From JAFGOM01 sp964605795 (GTDB lineage Archaea > Halobacteriota > Methanomicrobia > Methanomicrobiales > Methanospirillaceae): a stretch of 64,000 nucleotides of DNA. The stretch is from contig CAZSDZ010000008.1 in the NCBI GenBank assembly GCA_964605795.1, positions 1 through 64,000 of the forward strand, written 5' to 3'. Shown here piece after piece: positions 41,886 to 49,897 of the stretch; positions within the stretch are counted from its first letter, which is position 1, and each line of letters opens with the position of its first letter. A model generated the notes under the pieces. The model saw only the letters and a list, made by a program, of their open reading frames with translations. It had not been told where the DNA came from and ran no database searches. Position numbers and translations under genes: made by a program.

Positions 41886-42658
41886 CCAATACATTAACAG
41901 TAAAAGATTTGATGTCTAAACCAGTAACTGTCGCAAAATCAGTCCCCATCACAGAAGCATTGGATAAGATGCTTGATGAAGAGATAGACCCCCTCATTGT
42001 CATGCATAATGATGAGGTTGTAGGGACCGTCTCACGGTTCTGTGTTGCAGAGAAACTTGGGACAAAACGGAACTCTGATCTTTCTCCAACTGCAATCCGG
42101 GTTGCAAATGCACTTGATGAAGATTTTACCATTATTTACGAGGATGAAGACCTCGATATTTTAATTCCGCTCCTGCAGCAGTACAAACTGGTGGTCGTTT
42201 ATAACGCTGATAATACCCTGATAGGTCAGGTGACATCAGGAGATGTTCTTGCTAAAGTGAGACCAGAGGGTGATCTCTCATCGGTTGTTCAGACTGCATA
42301 CAGCATTGATGCAGATGAACGTGTTGTGCATCTCAGAAGGAGGATGATAGATGAAAAGATATCACGGTTTGTTGTCACGAATGGTGATGAGATTGTCGGG
42401 GTGGTATCTGAGACTGATGTTGCGGTATCGCTCCGGAAATTCCGCGAATCAGTAGAGGACCGGTACCAGGAGCACCAGGTTCGGAACATTCTTGTCAGGG
42501 ACATCATGAGTTCCCCGGTGATATCGGTAGAAGAGGATGCTTTGAATCCTGCAACCATCGACATCATGCTTAATAAGAAGATCAGTTCAATTCCTATCAC
42601 CCGGAAAGGTAAACTGGCCGGTATCGTGACCAGAATGTCTCTTATTCAGGCACTCTGA
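41882..42658 (+). CDS. Four-CBS-domain protein with acidic linker
   Basis: This 258-residue protein starts at ATG 41882, which overlaps the previous stop; an earlier in-frame codon at 41813 lies inside the preceding gene and lacks a ribosome site. CBS motifs are VKDLMSKPVTVAK..., a degenerate second copy (residues ~75-125, no M-[ST]-x-P), a third (~135-175, GVVSETDVAV) and VRDIMSSPVISVE...GIVTRMSL. It is the last of the four consecutive CBS genes; deoxyhypusine synthase follows after 94 bases. Confidence 0.87.
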   Translation: MTNTLTVKDLMSKPVTVAKSVPITEALDKMLDEEIDPLIVMHNDEVVGTVSRFCVAEKLGTKRNSDLSPTAIRVANALDEDFTIIYEDEDLDILIPLLQQYKLVVVYNADNTLIGQVTSGDVLAKVRPEGDLSSVVQTAYSIDADERVVHLRRRMIDEKISRFVVTNGDEIVGVVSETDVAVSLRKFRESVEDRYQEHQVRNILVRDIMSSPVISVEEDALNPATIDIMLNKKISSIPITRKGKLAGIVTRMSLIQAL

Positions 42659-42752
42659 TCTTCTTTTTTCGTTTCCAGTCATTGGTGGTGTTTTTTCCGA
42701 TAAACATTCTGATACGATAAAACTGGCCCAATAGTACCCCGGTTCCCGGAAC

Positions 42753-43763
42753 ATGTATCAGTATCCTTATATCGCAACCAGACGAATTGATTCAGCAATG
42801 AATATGAGACCCACACAGGCAGTTGTCCCTGAACCTGATATAGAGACATTGCTTATGGGTATGAGCAAAACCGGATTCCAGGGCAGGAAACTGGGAGAAT
42901 CGTTACAGATATGGAAGGAGATGTTACACGAGCCTGATATCTGTATCATGCTTGGGTTATCTGGTGCAATGATTCCTGCCGGGATGCAGGAACTGCTTAT
43001 TGCGCTTGTAGAGAACCATTTTGTTGATCTCATCGTATCCACAGGTGCGAATATCTTCCATGATGTCTGTGAGCATTGTGGAATCAGGCATTATCTTGGG
43101 CATCATCATGTTGATGACAGGGATCTCCTTTCCAGAGGGATAGATCGCATCTATGATGTATTTGCCTATGAAAAGCAGTTTCGTGAGGTGGATAATATCA
43201 TCGCCGCTTTTGTTAGTGAGATGGGAGGGATCAAAGGGTCATCCTCTGATTTTCTTAAAACCCTTGGGAAATGGCTTATTGAAAGATATCCAGAGGGTCA
43301 TTCACTGACTGCAGCCTGTGTGACCCATGATATACCCATACTCGTCCCAGCACTTGCTGATTCTTCCATTGGGATTGGCCTTGTTATTGCAAGGAGGAAT
43401 GGGGTATCTGTCCAGGTGGACCAGATAGCTGATGCCGATATCATAACCGGGATGGTAGAGGAGGCCACAAAGACCGGTGTTGTCTATGTTGGGGGGGGGG
43501 TGCCGAAAAATTTTATTCAGCAGACCCAGGTGATTGCATCGATTCATTGTGCCGACTGCGGGGGTCACGATTATGCAATCCAGTATACAACTGATTCTCC
43601 CCAATTCGGCGGACTCTCTGGTTGTAGCTTTGAAGAGGCGATATCATGGGGCAAAGAGTCCTTGCAGTGCAGACATGTCCAGTGTTTTTGTGACGCAACC
43701 ATCGCATTACCGCTCATTGTTTCTGCATTAGTATCCGGAGGGGTTACCCGGAACAAGAGATAA
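42753..43763 (+). CDS. dys: Deoxyhypusine synthase family protein
   Basis: This 336-residue NAD-dependent enzyme transfers the aminobutyl group of spermidine to a lysine of translation factor aIF5A. The Rossmann-like motif LIVSTGANIFHDV and the active-site lysine region SGCSFEEAISWGKES are visible. VVYVGGGVPKNF is encoded through a run of ten G (43491-43500). ATG 42753 has weak ribosome support; ATG 42798 is an alternative that would shorten a poorly conserved leader. Several archaeal paralogs have agmatine or other substrates, so the substrate is not certain. Confidence 0.85.
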   Translation: MYQYPYIATRRIDSAMNMRPTQAVVPEPDIETLLMGMSKTGFQGRKLGESLQIWKEMLHEPDICIMLGLSGAMIPAGMQELLIALVENHFVDLIVSTGANIFHDVCEHCGIRHYLGHHHVDDRDLLSRGIDRIYDVFAYEKQFREVDNIIAAFVSEMGGIKGSSSDFLKTLGKWLIERYPEGHSLTAACVTHDIPILVPALADSSIGIGLVIARRNGVSVQVDQIADADIITGMVEEATKTGVVYVGGGVPKNFIQQTQVIASIHCADCGGHDYAIQYTTDSPQFGGLSGCSFEEAISWGKESLQCRHVQCFCDATIALPLIVSALVSGGVTRNKR

Positions 43764-43896
43764 AGCGAGATCTCTCATAACAACTCTTTGGGTCTCTTTG
43801 TACCTATTCTCAAACAGCATCTGATCCCACATGCAGGTATATCGTTTTTCTCCCGGCAATCGTGTCCGTATTTCAGGATCTCTCTTGTAACAGAAC

Positions 43897-43905
43897 TTTT
43901 ATATG
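43897..43905 (+). promoter_or_regulatory. TATA box for tRNA-Ser/ribosomal superoperon
   Basis: TTTTATATG lies about 90 bases before tRNA-Ser, predicting a transcription start near 43930. The next protein gene (rpsM) follows the tRNA by 30 bases, so tRNA and ribosomal genes may be co-transcribed. Confidence 0.4.
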
Positions 43906-43987
43906 GGTATATTACGCATGTAATAAAGCACAATTACTGTAGCAACAGGTATCTGTTGCGAGTATCCAAAAGATGCGAGATTTTGTT

Positions 43988-44072
43988 GTTGAGATAGCCA
44001 AGCTTGGTATGGCGCAGGGTTGCTAACCCTGTGTCCCCCTGGGACTCGGGGGTTCAAATCCCTCTCTCAACG
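43988..44072 (+). tRNA. tRNA-Ser (anticodon GCT)
   Basis: The acceptor GTTGAGA pairs with TCTCAAC, with discriminator G. The anticodon stem CAGGG/CCCTG encloses TTGCTAA (GCT). A long variable arm (GTCCCCCTGGGACTC) is typical of serine tRNAs. The T arm is GGGGGTTCAAATCCCTC. No CCA and no intron. It lies 30 bases upstream of rpsM. Confidence 0.95.
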
Positions 44073-44102
44073 CTTGAATCAAATCTCCAAATGAGGATTT
44101 TG

Positions 44103-44552
44103 ATGGCTGAAGAAGATATTAATTATTTCGTCAGGATCAGCAACACTGACCTTGACGGTACAAAACCGGTTCTTGTATCACTCACCGGCATCAAGGGTGT
44201 GGGTAGGCATACTGCACATATCATCGCAGAGAAGGCAGGTGTAAATAAACATGATCTCATGGGTAAGCTTGATGATGCATCGGTCGACCGTCTGCGTGAG
44301 GTTGTTGATTCTTATGGTGAGCAGGTCCCCGACTGGATGACAAACCGTCCAAAAGATGTTTATACTGGGGAGAAACGCCATCTTCTTGCGGTTGATGTCT
44401 CCCTGACACTGGATGATGATATCAACATCTTAAAGAAGATTCGATCGTACCGTGGTATCAGGCACGAAACCGGTCAGAAGGTCAGGGGTCAGCGTACCAA
44501 ATCCACCGGCAGGACAGGAATAACCGTTGGTGTCAGAAGAAAGAAGAATTAG
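44103..44552 (+). CDS. rpsM: Ribosomal protein uS13
   Basis: This 149-residue archaeal S13 contains VSLTGIKGVGRHTAHII, RSYRGIRHETGQKVRGQRT and a basic C-terminus (GVRRKKN). I chose ATG 44103 (MAEEDINYF), with GAGGA five bases upstream. In-frame codons extending back to 44004 lie inside the tRNA-Ser sequence. Confidence 0.95.
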   Translation: MAEEDINYFVRISNTDLDGTKPVLVSLTGIKGVGRHTAHIIAEKAGVNKHDLMGKLDDASVDRLREVVDSYGEQVPDWMTNRPKDVYTGEKRHLLAVDVSLTLDDDINILKKIRSYRGIRHETGQKVRGQRTKSTGRTGITVGVRRKKN

Positions 44553-44563
44553 GTGAAGATGCA

Positions 44564-45109
44564 ATGGGATATCCAGGAAAGAATCATAAACAGTATCAGG
44601 CACCAAAACGGCCGTTTGAACTCTCCCGTATCGAGGAAGAGACTCATCTCGTGATAAATTACGGTCTTCGAAACAAGCGTGAGGTCTGGAAAGCAAAAGA
44701 TGCTCTTCGAAGGTACCGAAAAGCAGCACGAGAGATTATTGCGTTGATGTCTGCGGGAACCGATCAGGGTAAGATTGAGGATAAGAAGGATCAACTCATC
44801 GGTTACTTAAGTCGCCTGGGTCTGCTGGCTCCTGATGCCGGTATTGATCATGTGCTCTCACTCAAGGTTGAACAGCAGCTTGGTCGTCGGCTCCAGACTC
44901 TGGTATATCAGGGGGGTCTGGCACGGTCCCCCAAACAGGCACGCCAGTTTATCACCCATGGTCATATCGCGATCAGCGGTAAGAAAGTAACGGTACCGGG
45001 ATACCTGGTAAAGAAGACAGAAGAAGAGAGTATTTCATATTATGGCAAATCCCCTCTCGTCAGTGATCTGCATGCAGAACGTGGGCGTATCGCAAAGATA
45101 GGAAGGTAA
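44564..45109 (+). CDS. rpsD: Ribosomal protein uS4
   Basis: This 181-residue S4 of archaeal type has an S4 RNA-binding domain (residues ~105-165: RRLQTLVYQGGLARSPKQARQFITHGHIAI). It lies 12 bases after rpsM, with AGGTGAAG as ribosome site. It binds 16S rRNA early in 30S assembly. Confidence 0.96.
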   Translation: MGYPGKNHKQYQAPKRPFELSRIEEETHLVINYGLRNKREVWKAKDALRRYRKAAREIIALMSAGTDQGKIEDKKDQLIGYLSRLGLLAPDAGIDHVLSLKVEQQLGRRLQTLVYQGGLARSPKQARQFITHGHIAISGKKVTVPGYLVKKTEEESISYYGKSPLVSDLHAERGRIAKIGR

Positions 45110-45111
45110 CG

Positions 45112-45507
45112 ATGGCATCTGAAAAGGAAAAGTGGGGTGTAGCCCATATATTCGCGTCCTTTAACAACACTATCATCACCCTGACCGATTTAAGCGGTGC
45201 TGAGACTATCACAAAGAGCAGTGGTGGAATGGTTGTTAAGCAGGATCGCAATGAAAGTTCTCCATATGCAGCCATGCAGATGGCTCAGAATATTGCACAG
45301 GCAGCCCAGGAAAAAGGGATTGTTGGTGTTCATGTCAGGGTGCGTGCTCCCGGGAGAGGAAAACAGCGAAGCCCCGGGCCCGGTGCCCAGGCAGCAATAC
45401 GTGCACTCGCGCGAGCAGGGATGCGTATCGGGATTATTGAGGATGTAACCCCGGTCCCCCATGATTCAATCCGTGCCAAGGGTGGCAGGAGAGGTCGGAG
45501 AGTCTGA
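45112..45507 (+). CDS. rpsK: Ribosomal protein uS11
   Basis: This 131-residue S11 contains GVAHIFASFNNTIITLTD and ends PVPHDSIRAKGGRRGRRV, the family hallmark. GGAAGGT precedes ATG. Its TGA overlaps the ATG of rpoD. Confidence 0.97.
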   Translation: MASEKEKWGVAHIFASFNNTIITLTDLSGAETITKSSGGMVVKQDRNESSPYAAMQMAQNIAQAAQEKGIVGVHVRVRAPGRGKQRSPGPGAQAAIRALARAGMRIGIIEDVTPVPHDSIRAKGGRRGRRV

Positions 45508-46319
45508 TGAAACTGGAATTTAAAGACCTTCTTATTGATCAAACCCGGTTTATCCTGAGTGATAGTTCTCCGGCTTTTGCCAACTCACTCAGGCGAGCCA
45601 TGACCAGTGAAGTACTGACATTTGCCATAGAGGATGTCAGGATCTACGACAATTCAAGTGCTCTCTTTGATGAGATGCTTGGACATCGTTTAGGATTAAT
45701 TCCTATTGTCACCGAGTATACCGGTTACTCTTTCCGCGATGCATGCAGTTGCAACGGTGCCGGGTGTTCCCAATGTTCGGTAACCTTCACCATGAGTGTG
45801 GAAGGGCCCCGCCTGGTGACTTCCGGAGATCTGATATCACAGGATCCCGTGATTAAACCGGTATCTGATGATATCCCGATTGTAAAACTGGAATCCGGGC
45901 AGAAAATCGTCATAGAAGCACGTGCAATCCTGAATGCAGGAAACGAGCACGTGAAATGGCAGCCCACGACGATATGCGGTTACAAGAACTATCCGGTCAT
46001 TCGTATCGATAATAATTGTGACGGTTGCGGCCACTGTGTCGAGGCATGTCCAAAGGAAATCCTGGCAGTAGTTGATGGAACCGTCTCGGTAAAGGATGGT
46101 ATGGACACGGAGTGTTCATTATGCCGGCTTTGTGAGCAGGCTTGTCTTAATAGCGGGATTGGCGAAAAACCTGCCATACATATCGATATGGATTCAAAAC
46201 GGTTTCTCTTTACGGTGGAAAGTTGTGGTTCACTTCCCCCGGCAACGATAATCAAAGAAGGATTGCAATTCCTGAAAAATCAATCAGACAACCTTCTCGA
46301 GACACTCGAGGACCTGTAA
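45507..46319 (+). CDS. rpoD: RNA polymerase subunit D with ferredoxin-like domain
   Basis: This 270-residue alpha-like subunit nucleates polymerase assembly with subunit L. The alpha-type fold is visible in FANSLRRAMTSEVLTFAIED and LGHRLGLIPI. A ferredoxin-like insertion carries two complete clusters: C171-x2-C174-x2-C177-x3-C181 and C203-x2-C206-x2-C209-x3-C213. Both 4Fe-4S sites are intact, unlike species that keep one or none. The zinc-like CSCNGAGCSQC lies around residues 80-92. It sits in the usual place between rpsK and rpl18e. Confidence 0.97.
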   Translation: MKLEFKDLLIDQTRFILSDSSPAFANSLRRAMTSEVLTFAIEDVRIYDNSSALFDEMLGHRLGLIPIVTEYTGYSFRDACSCNGAGCSQCSVTFTMSVEGPRLVTSGDLISQDPVIKPVSDDIPIVKLESGQKIVIEARAILNAGNEHVKWQPTTICGYKNYPVIRIDNNCDGCGHCVEACPKEILAVVDGTVSVKDGMDTECSLCRLCEQACLNSGIGEKPAIHIDMDSKRFLFTVESCGSLPPATIIKEGLQFLKNQSDNLLETLEDL

Positions 46320-46332
46320 TGAGGTGCTGGAG

Positions 46333-46698
46333 ATGAAGAAGAATAGTATAAAATCAAATCCACAGATATCGGACCTGATCTCAAAATTAAAACGGACATC
46401 ACGCGAACAAGATGTGAATATCTGGCGTGATGTCGCAGTGAGACTGGAAAAACCCAGGAAAAGTTATGCTGAGGTTAATATCAGTAAGATCAACCGGTAT
46501 GCATCAGAAGGTGAGATACTTCTGATACCGGGAAAGGTACTGGGAAGCGGGGTGCTCGAGTTTGGCGTTTCTGTCGCAGCACTCAGTTTTTCAGAGGCCG
46601 CTATTGATAAGATAGCAGCAGTTTCCGGGAGATGTATGAGTATTGAAGAACTTGTCGAGTCAAATCCGACCGGCAGCATGATACGGATTCTGAGGTGA
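46333..46698 (+). CDS. rpl18e: Ribosomal protein eL18
   Basis: This 121-residue eL18 contains NPQISDLISKLKRTSRE, RPRKSYAEVNISKINRYA-like residues and LIPGKVLGSGVL. I chose ATG 46333 since GAGGTG (46321-46326) is correctly spaced; GTG 46324 lies within that site. Confidence 0.93.
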   Translation: MKKNSIKSNPQISDLISKLKRTSREQDVNIWRDVAVRLEKPRKSYAEVNISKINRYASEGEILLIPGKVLGSGVLEFGVSVAALSFSEAAIDKIAAVSGRCMSIEELVESNPTGSMIRILR

Positions 46699-46705
46699 GG
46701 CTTGC

Positions 46706-47128
46706 ATGGTAACAATTATAGACGGTGAAGGTCTGCTCCTTGGAAGACTCGCAAGTATGGTTGCAAAACGTGCTCTTTTGGGAGAAGATGTTGCAATCAT
46801 CAATGCAGAGAAAGTAGTCATATCCGGAAGCAGGGCACGGGTCTTATCAGCATATAAACAGAAGAGAGAACGGGGATCCCGTGAAGGTGGTCCTTTCTTC
46901 CCAAGACGACCGGATCACATACTGAAACGGACGATTCGTGGTATGCTTCCATACAAGCGTCCACGTGGTGCTGATGCACTCAAACGCGTAAAAGTGTATG
47001 TTGGAACTCCGTACGAGTTCCAGGGGCAGGTTACCGAGACGATTGAGGGGGTTCACAAAAATACCCTTAATAATCCGAATTACGTGACCCTTGCTTCAGT
47101 CAGTTCCTTTTTGGGAGCAAAATTCTAA
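46706..47128 (+). CDS. rplM: Ribosomal protein uL13
   Basis: This 140-residue L13 of archaeal type contains VIDGEGLLLGRLASMVAK-like residues (IIDGEGLLLGRLASM), then ILKRTIRGMLPYKRPRGADAL. GAGGTGAGG overlaps the upstream stop and precedes ATG 46706. Confidence 0.96.
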   Translation: MVTIIDGEGLLLGRLASMVAKRALLGEDVAIINAEKVVISGSRARVLSAYKQKRERGSREGGPFFPRRPDHILKRTIRGMLPYKRPRGADALKRVKVYVGTPYEFQGQVTETIEGVHKNTLNNPNYVTLASVSSFLGAKF

Positions 47129-47141
47129 TTGCGGTGACATA

Positions 47142-47543
47142 ATGGCAAATGCAATAAATACAAGCGGGAAGAGAAAGACTGCGATTGCCAGGGCAACGCT
47201 TCGGCCTGGAAAAGGGGTTATCCGGATTAATTCAGTTCCCCTTCATCTCTACTCAAGCGAGCTTGTACGGATGAAGATATCTGAACCGTTACAACTAGCT
47301 CCTGAGGCGATTCGCAATGTTGATGTCTCTATTAAGGTTCGTGGTGGTGGAATTATGGGCCAGGCTGAGGCCGTACGGACTGCGCTGGCACGAGGTATTG
47401 TCAGGTGGCATAATGATCCTCAGATAAAGGATATGTATCTCTCCTATGACCGGGGTCTGCTTGTCAATGATTCCCGGCAGAAAGAAACAAAGAAACCCCA
47501 TGGTCGCGGAGCCCGAAAGAAATTCCAGAAGTCATACCGGTAA
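47142..47543 (+). CDS. rpsI: Ribosomal protein uS9
   Basis: This 133-residue S9 has TSGKRKTAIARATLRPGKG at the N-terminus and ends GRGARKKFQKSYR, whose basic tail reaches the decoding site. ATG 47142 follows GCGGTGA. In-frame codons back to 47091 lie in rplM. Confidence 0.96.
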   Translation: MANAINTSGKRKTAIARATLRPGKGVIRINSVPLHLYSSELVRMKISEPLQLAPEAIRNVDVSIKVRGGGIMGQAEAVRTALARGIVRWHNDPQIKDMYLSYDRGLLVNDSRQKETKKPHGRGARKKFQKSYR

Positions 47544-47583
47544 GAAATTTAAGGATGAGAAGTAACAATATGGGCACACATAC

Positions 47584-47772
47584 ATGATACCGATTCGCTG
47601 TTTCACATGTGGAAAGGTTATCTCCCGTGGATATGAGGAATATAAGCGCCGGAGAATCGAGGGAGAGGATCCTGAACAGATCCTCGATGATCTTGGTATG
47701 GATCGGTATTGTTGCCGGCGAATGCTCTTAACTCATAAAGAGATAATCGATGAGATTAATCCGTATCAGTGA
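47584..47772 (+). CDS. rpoN: RNA polymerase subunit N
   Basis: This 62-residue RPB10 homolog has a zinc site made of CFTCGK and CCRRML. MIPIRCFTCGK is the typical opening. The stop TGA (47770-47772) abuts the first base of tRNA-Pro with no spacer. Confidence 0.97.
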   Translation: MIPIRCFTCGKVISRGYEEYKRRRIEGEDPEQILDDLGMDRYCCRRMLLTHKEIIDEINPYQ

Positions 47773-47847
47773 GGGGTCGTGGGGTAGCCTGGACTATCCT
47801 ATGGCGTTCGGGATGCTGTGACCTGAGTTCAAATCTCAGCGACCCCA
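47773..47847 (+). tRNA. tRNA-Pro (anticodon CGG)
   Basis: The acceptor GGGGTCG pairs with CGACCCC, with discriminator A. The D region is TGGGGTAGCCTGGACTATCC. The anticodon stem TGGCG/TGCTG (three G-T pairs) encloses TTCGGGA (CGG). The T arm is CTGAGTTCAAATCTCAG. It lies inside the rpoN-rpoK-eno operon: its 5' end touches the rpoN stop codon and rpoK starts 29 bases later. CCA is not encoded. Confidence 0.93.
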
Positions 47848-47875
47848 TCATTATCGAGTATTTTGAGGATTGTTA

Positions 47876-48046
47876 ATGCAACAGTACACACGCTATGAAA
47901 AATCCCGCATTGTTGGGGCACGTGCCCTACAGATATCCATGGGTGCGCCGATTCTGATACAGACAACGAGTATCGACCCGCTCGAGATTGCACTTGAAGA
48001 ATTTGACAAGGGTATGGTCCCGATAACGGTGAAGCGAAAGAAGTGA
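47876..48046 (+). CDS. rpoK: RNA polymerase subunit K (RPB6 homolog)
   Basis: This 56-residue subunit was read directly from the sequence: MQQYTRYEKSRIVGARALQI, then SMGAPILIQT and a basic end VPITVKRKK. TRYEKSRI-GARALQ is the omega/RPB6 signature that latches the largest subunit. GAGG lies eight bases before ATG. It stands between tRNA-Pro and eno. Confidence 0.95.
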   Translation: MQQYTRYEKSRIVGARALQISMGAPILIQTTSIDPLEIALEEFDKGMVPITVKRKK

Positions 48047-48055
48047 CGGTATGGT

Positions 48056-49252
48056 ATGACGAACATACGCAAGATTCACCTGCGTGTCATCCTTGACTCA
48101 CGGGGTAATCCGACAATTGAGGCAGATATCACCACTGATCATGGATACGGACGGTTTGCTGCACCCAGTGGTGCGGTTACCGGCATGTACGAAGCACGGG
48201 TCCGGGATCCAATTGAGGCCCTCTCCTATGGCAGGGAACATGTTATCCCGCGCCTTATCGGTGAAGATTCGCTTGATCAGGTCGGCATTGATGCCCTGCT
48301 CCATGATATTGATGGCTCATCTGATTTTGCCACGATTGGAACGAATCTTGCTATCACGTTATCGCTTGCAAACGCAACCGCGGCAGCTGCTGCAACAGGA
48401 GTCCCCTTATACCAGCATATTGGCGGACTCTTTATCGCTGGACCTCCGCTTCCCCTTGCGCATGTCCTTGGTGGCGGGGTATCAACCCACATGGAGACAG
48501 GGATAAAGGAGTTTCTTGTTGCACCAGTCGGTGCACCATCAGTAACCGAAGGGGTGTTTGCAAATGCACAGGTTCATCATGCTATCGGTTCGTTGCTTGC
48601 CTCAGAAGGCATCTTCTGTGGGAAAGGTGATGAAGGGGCCTGGTCTGCACCGGTTACCGATATAAAAGCCTTAGAGATAGTCAGTTCTGCGGCCGCAGAA
48701 GTATCAGACGAATGCGGGTTTGGTATTGATATTGGTATTGATGTTGCTGCCGGTGAGATCTATGATCCAGAGACAAAAATGTACTGTTCCCGTCAGGGGG
48801 ACCGGTCACCGGAAGAACAACTGGCATATATATCAGGGCTGGTTCGGGATAATCATCTTGTGTACGTTGAAGATCCGCTCTTTGAAGATGACTATGAACT
48901 GACTGCAGAACTGACCGCGAAGGTTGGAGGTTCCTGTCTTGTCTGCGGTGACGATCTCTTTGCTACGAATACATCCCGTATCAGGCAGGGGATACAGGCT
49001 GGTTCTGCCAATTGCGTCTCGATAAAACCAAACCAGGTCGGGACACTGACCGATACATTTGAGTCGGTAAAATTAGCCCGCAGTCACGGGCTTGAGACGG
49101 TTATGAGTCACCGATCTGGTGAGACAACCGATACAACAATTGCACATCTTGCGACCGCTTTTGAGTCAGTATTTCTTAAGACCGGTGCTGCAGGTGGAGA
49201 ACGAATCGCGAAATTAAATGAATTAATTCGAATAGAGGAGGAAATGGAATGA
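48056..49252 (+). CDS. eno: Enolase
   Basis: This 398-residue enzyme converts 2-phosphoglycerate to phosphoenolpyruvate. Conserved catalytic regions are ILDSRGNPTIEAD, PSGAVTGMYEA, VEDPLFEDDYE, KPNQVGTLTDT and SHRSGETTDTTIAHLA. The location between rpoK and rpsB is the normal archaeal order. Its stop overlaps rpsB (ATGA). ATG 48056 is used; no strong ribosome site is seen. Confidence 0.96.
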   Translation: MTNIRKIHLRVILDSRGNPTIEADITTDHGYGRFAAPSGAVTGMYEARVRDPIEALSYGREHVIPRLIGEDSLDQVGIDALLHDIDGSSDFATIGTNLAITLSLANATAAAAATGVPLYQHIGGLFIAGPPLPLAHVLGGGVSTHMETGIKEFLVAPVGAPSVTEGVFANAQVHHAIGSLLASEGIFCGKGDEGAWSAPVTDIKALEIVSSAAAEVSDECGFGIDIGIDVAAGEIYDPETKMYCSRQGDRSPEEQLAYISGLVRDNHLVYVEDPLFEDDYELTAELTAKVGGSCLVCGDDLFATNTSRIRQGIQAGSANCVSIKPNQVGTLTDTFESVKLARSHGLETVMSHRSGETTDTTIAHLATAFESVFLKTGAAGGERIAKLNELIRIEEEME

Positions 49253-49857
49253 ATGAAAATGAGATGGAGATAGAGATTAACGAACCACTCGTGAGCGTTG
49301 AAGAGTACCTTGCTGCAGGTGTTCATATCGGCACCCAGCAGAAGAGCATAGATATGAAGAAGTTCATCTACCGCGTACGTGGTGACGGACTGTATATTCT
49401 TGACATCAGGGAGACTGATGAGAGGATAAAACTTGCTGCAAAGTTTCTCTCACAGTTTAATACCTCAAATATTCTCGTGGTCACATCACGGCAGTACGGC
49501 CAATGGCCTTCACGGATGTTTGCAAAGAGTCTCGGTGCAATGGAGATGATTGGACGTTTCATCCCGGGACTTCTGACGAACCAGAACCTGAAGGGATACA
49601 TTGAACCGGAGGTTGTAGTTGTCACCGATCCTATCAGCGATGCCCAGGTCATCACCGAGGCAACACAGGCAGGAATTCCGGTTGTTGCACTCTGTGACAC
49701 GAATAATATGACCCGGTTTGTTGATGTTGTTATTCCAACCAACAACAAGGGAAGAAAAGCACTCTCAATGGTATACTATCTTCTTACCCGTGAACTCCTG
49801 AAATACAAGGGCATTACCACCGATCTTACCCAGGAAGATTTCGAGACAGATCTGTAA
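49249..49857 (+). CDS. rpsB: Ribosomal protein uS2
   Basis: This 202-residue S2 contains LAAGVHIGTQQKS, LVVTSRQYGQWPSRMFA, RFIPGLLTNQ and VALCDTNN, the standard archaeal signatures. It is translationally coupled to eno. Confidence 0.96.
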   Translation: MNENEMEIEINEPLVSVEEYLAAGVHIGTQQKSIDMKKFIYRVRGDGLYILDIRETDERIKLAAKFLSQFNTSNILVVTSRQYGQWPSRMFAKSLGAMEMIGRFIPGLLTNQNLKGYIEPEVVVVTDPISDAQVITEATQAGIPVVALCDTNNMTRFVDVVIPTNNKGRKALSMVYYLLTRELLKYKGITTDLTQEDFETDL

Positions 49858-49897
49858 GAGAAAGGTTCATCTTTCTCTTTAGAGATCATGAGATAGT

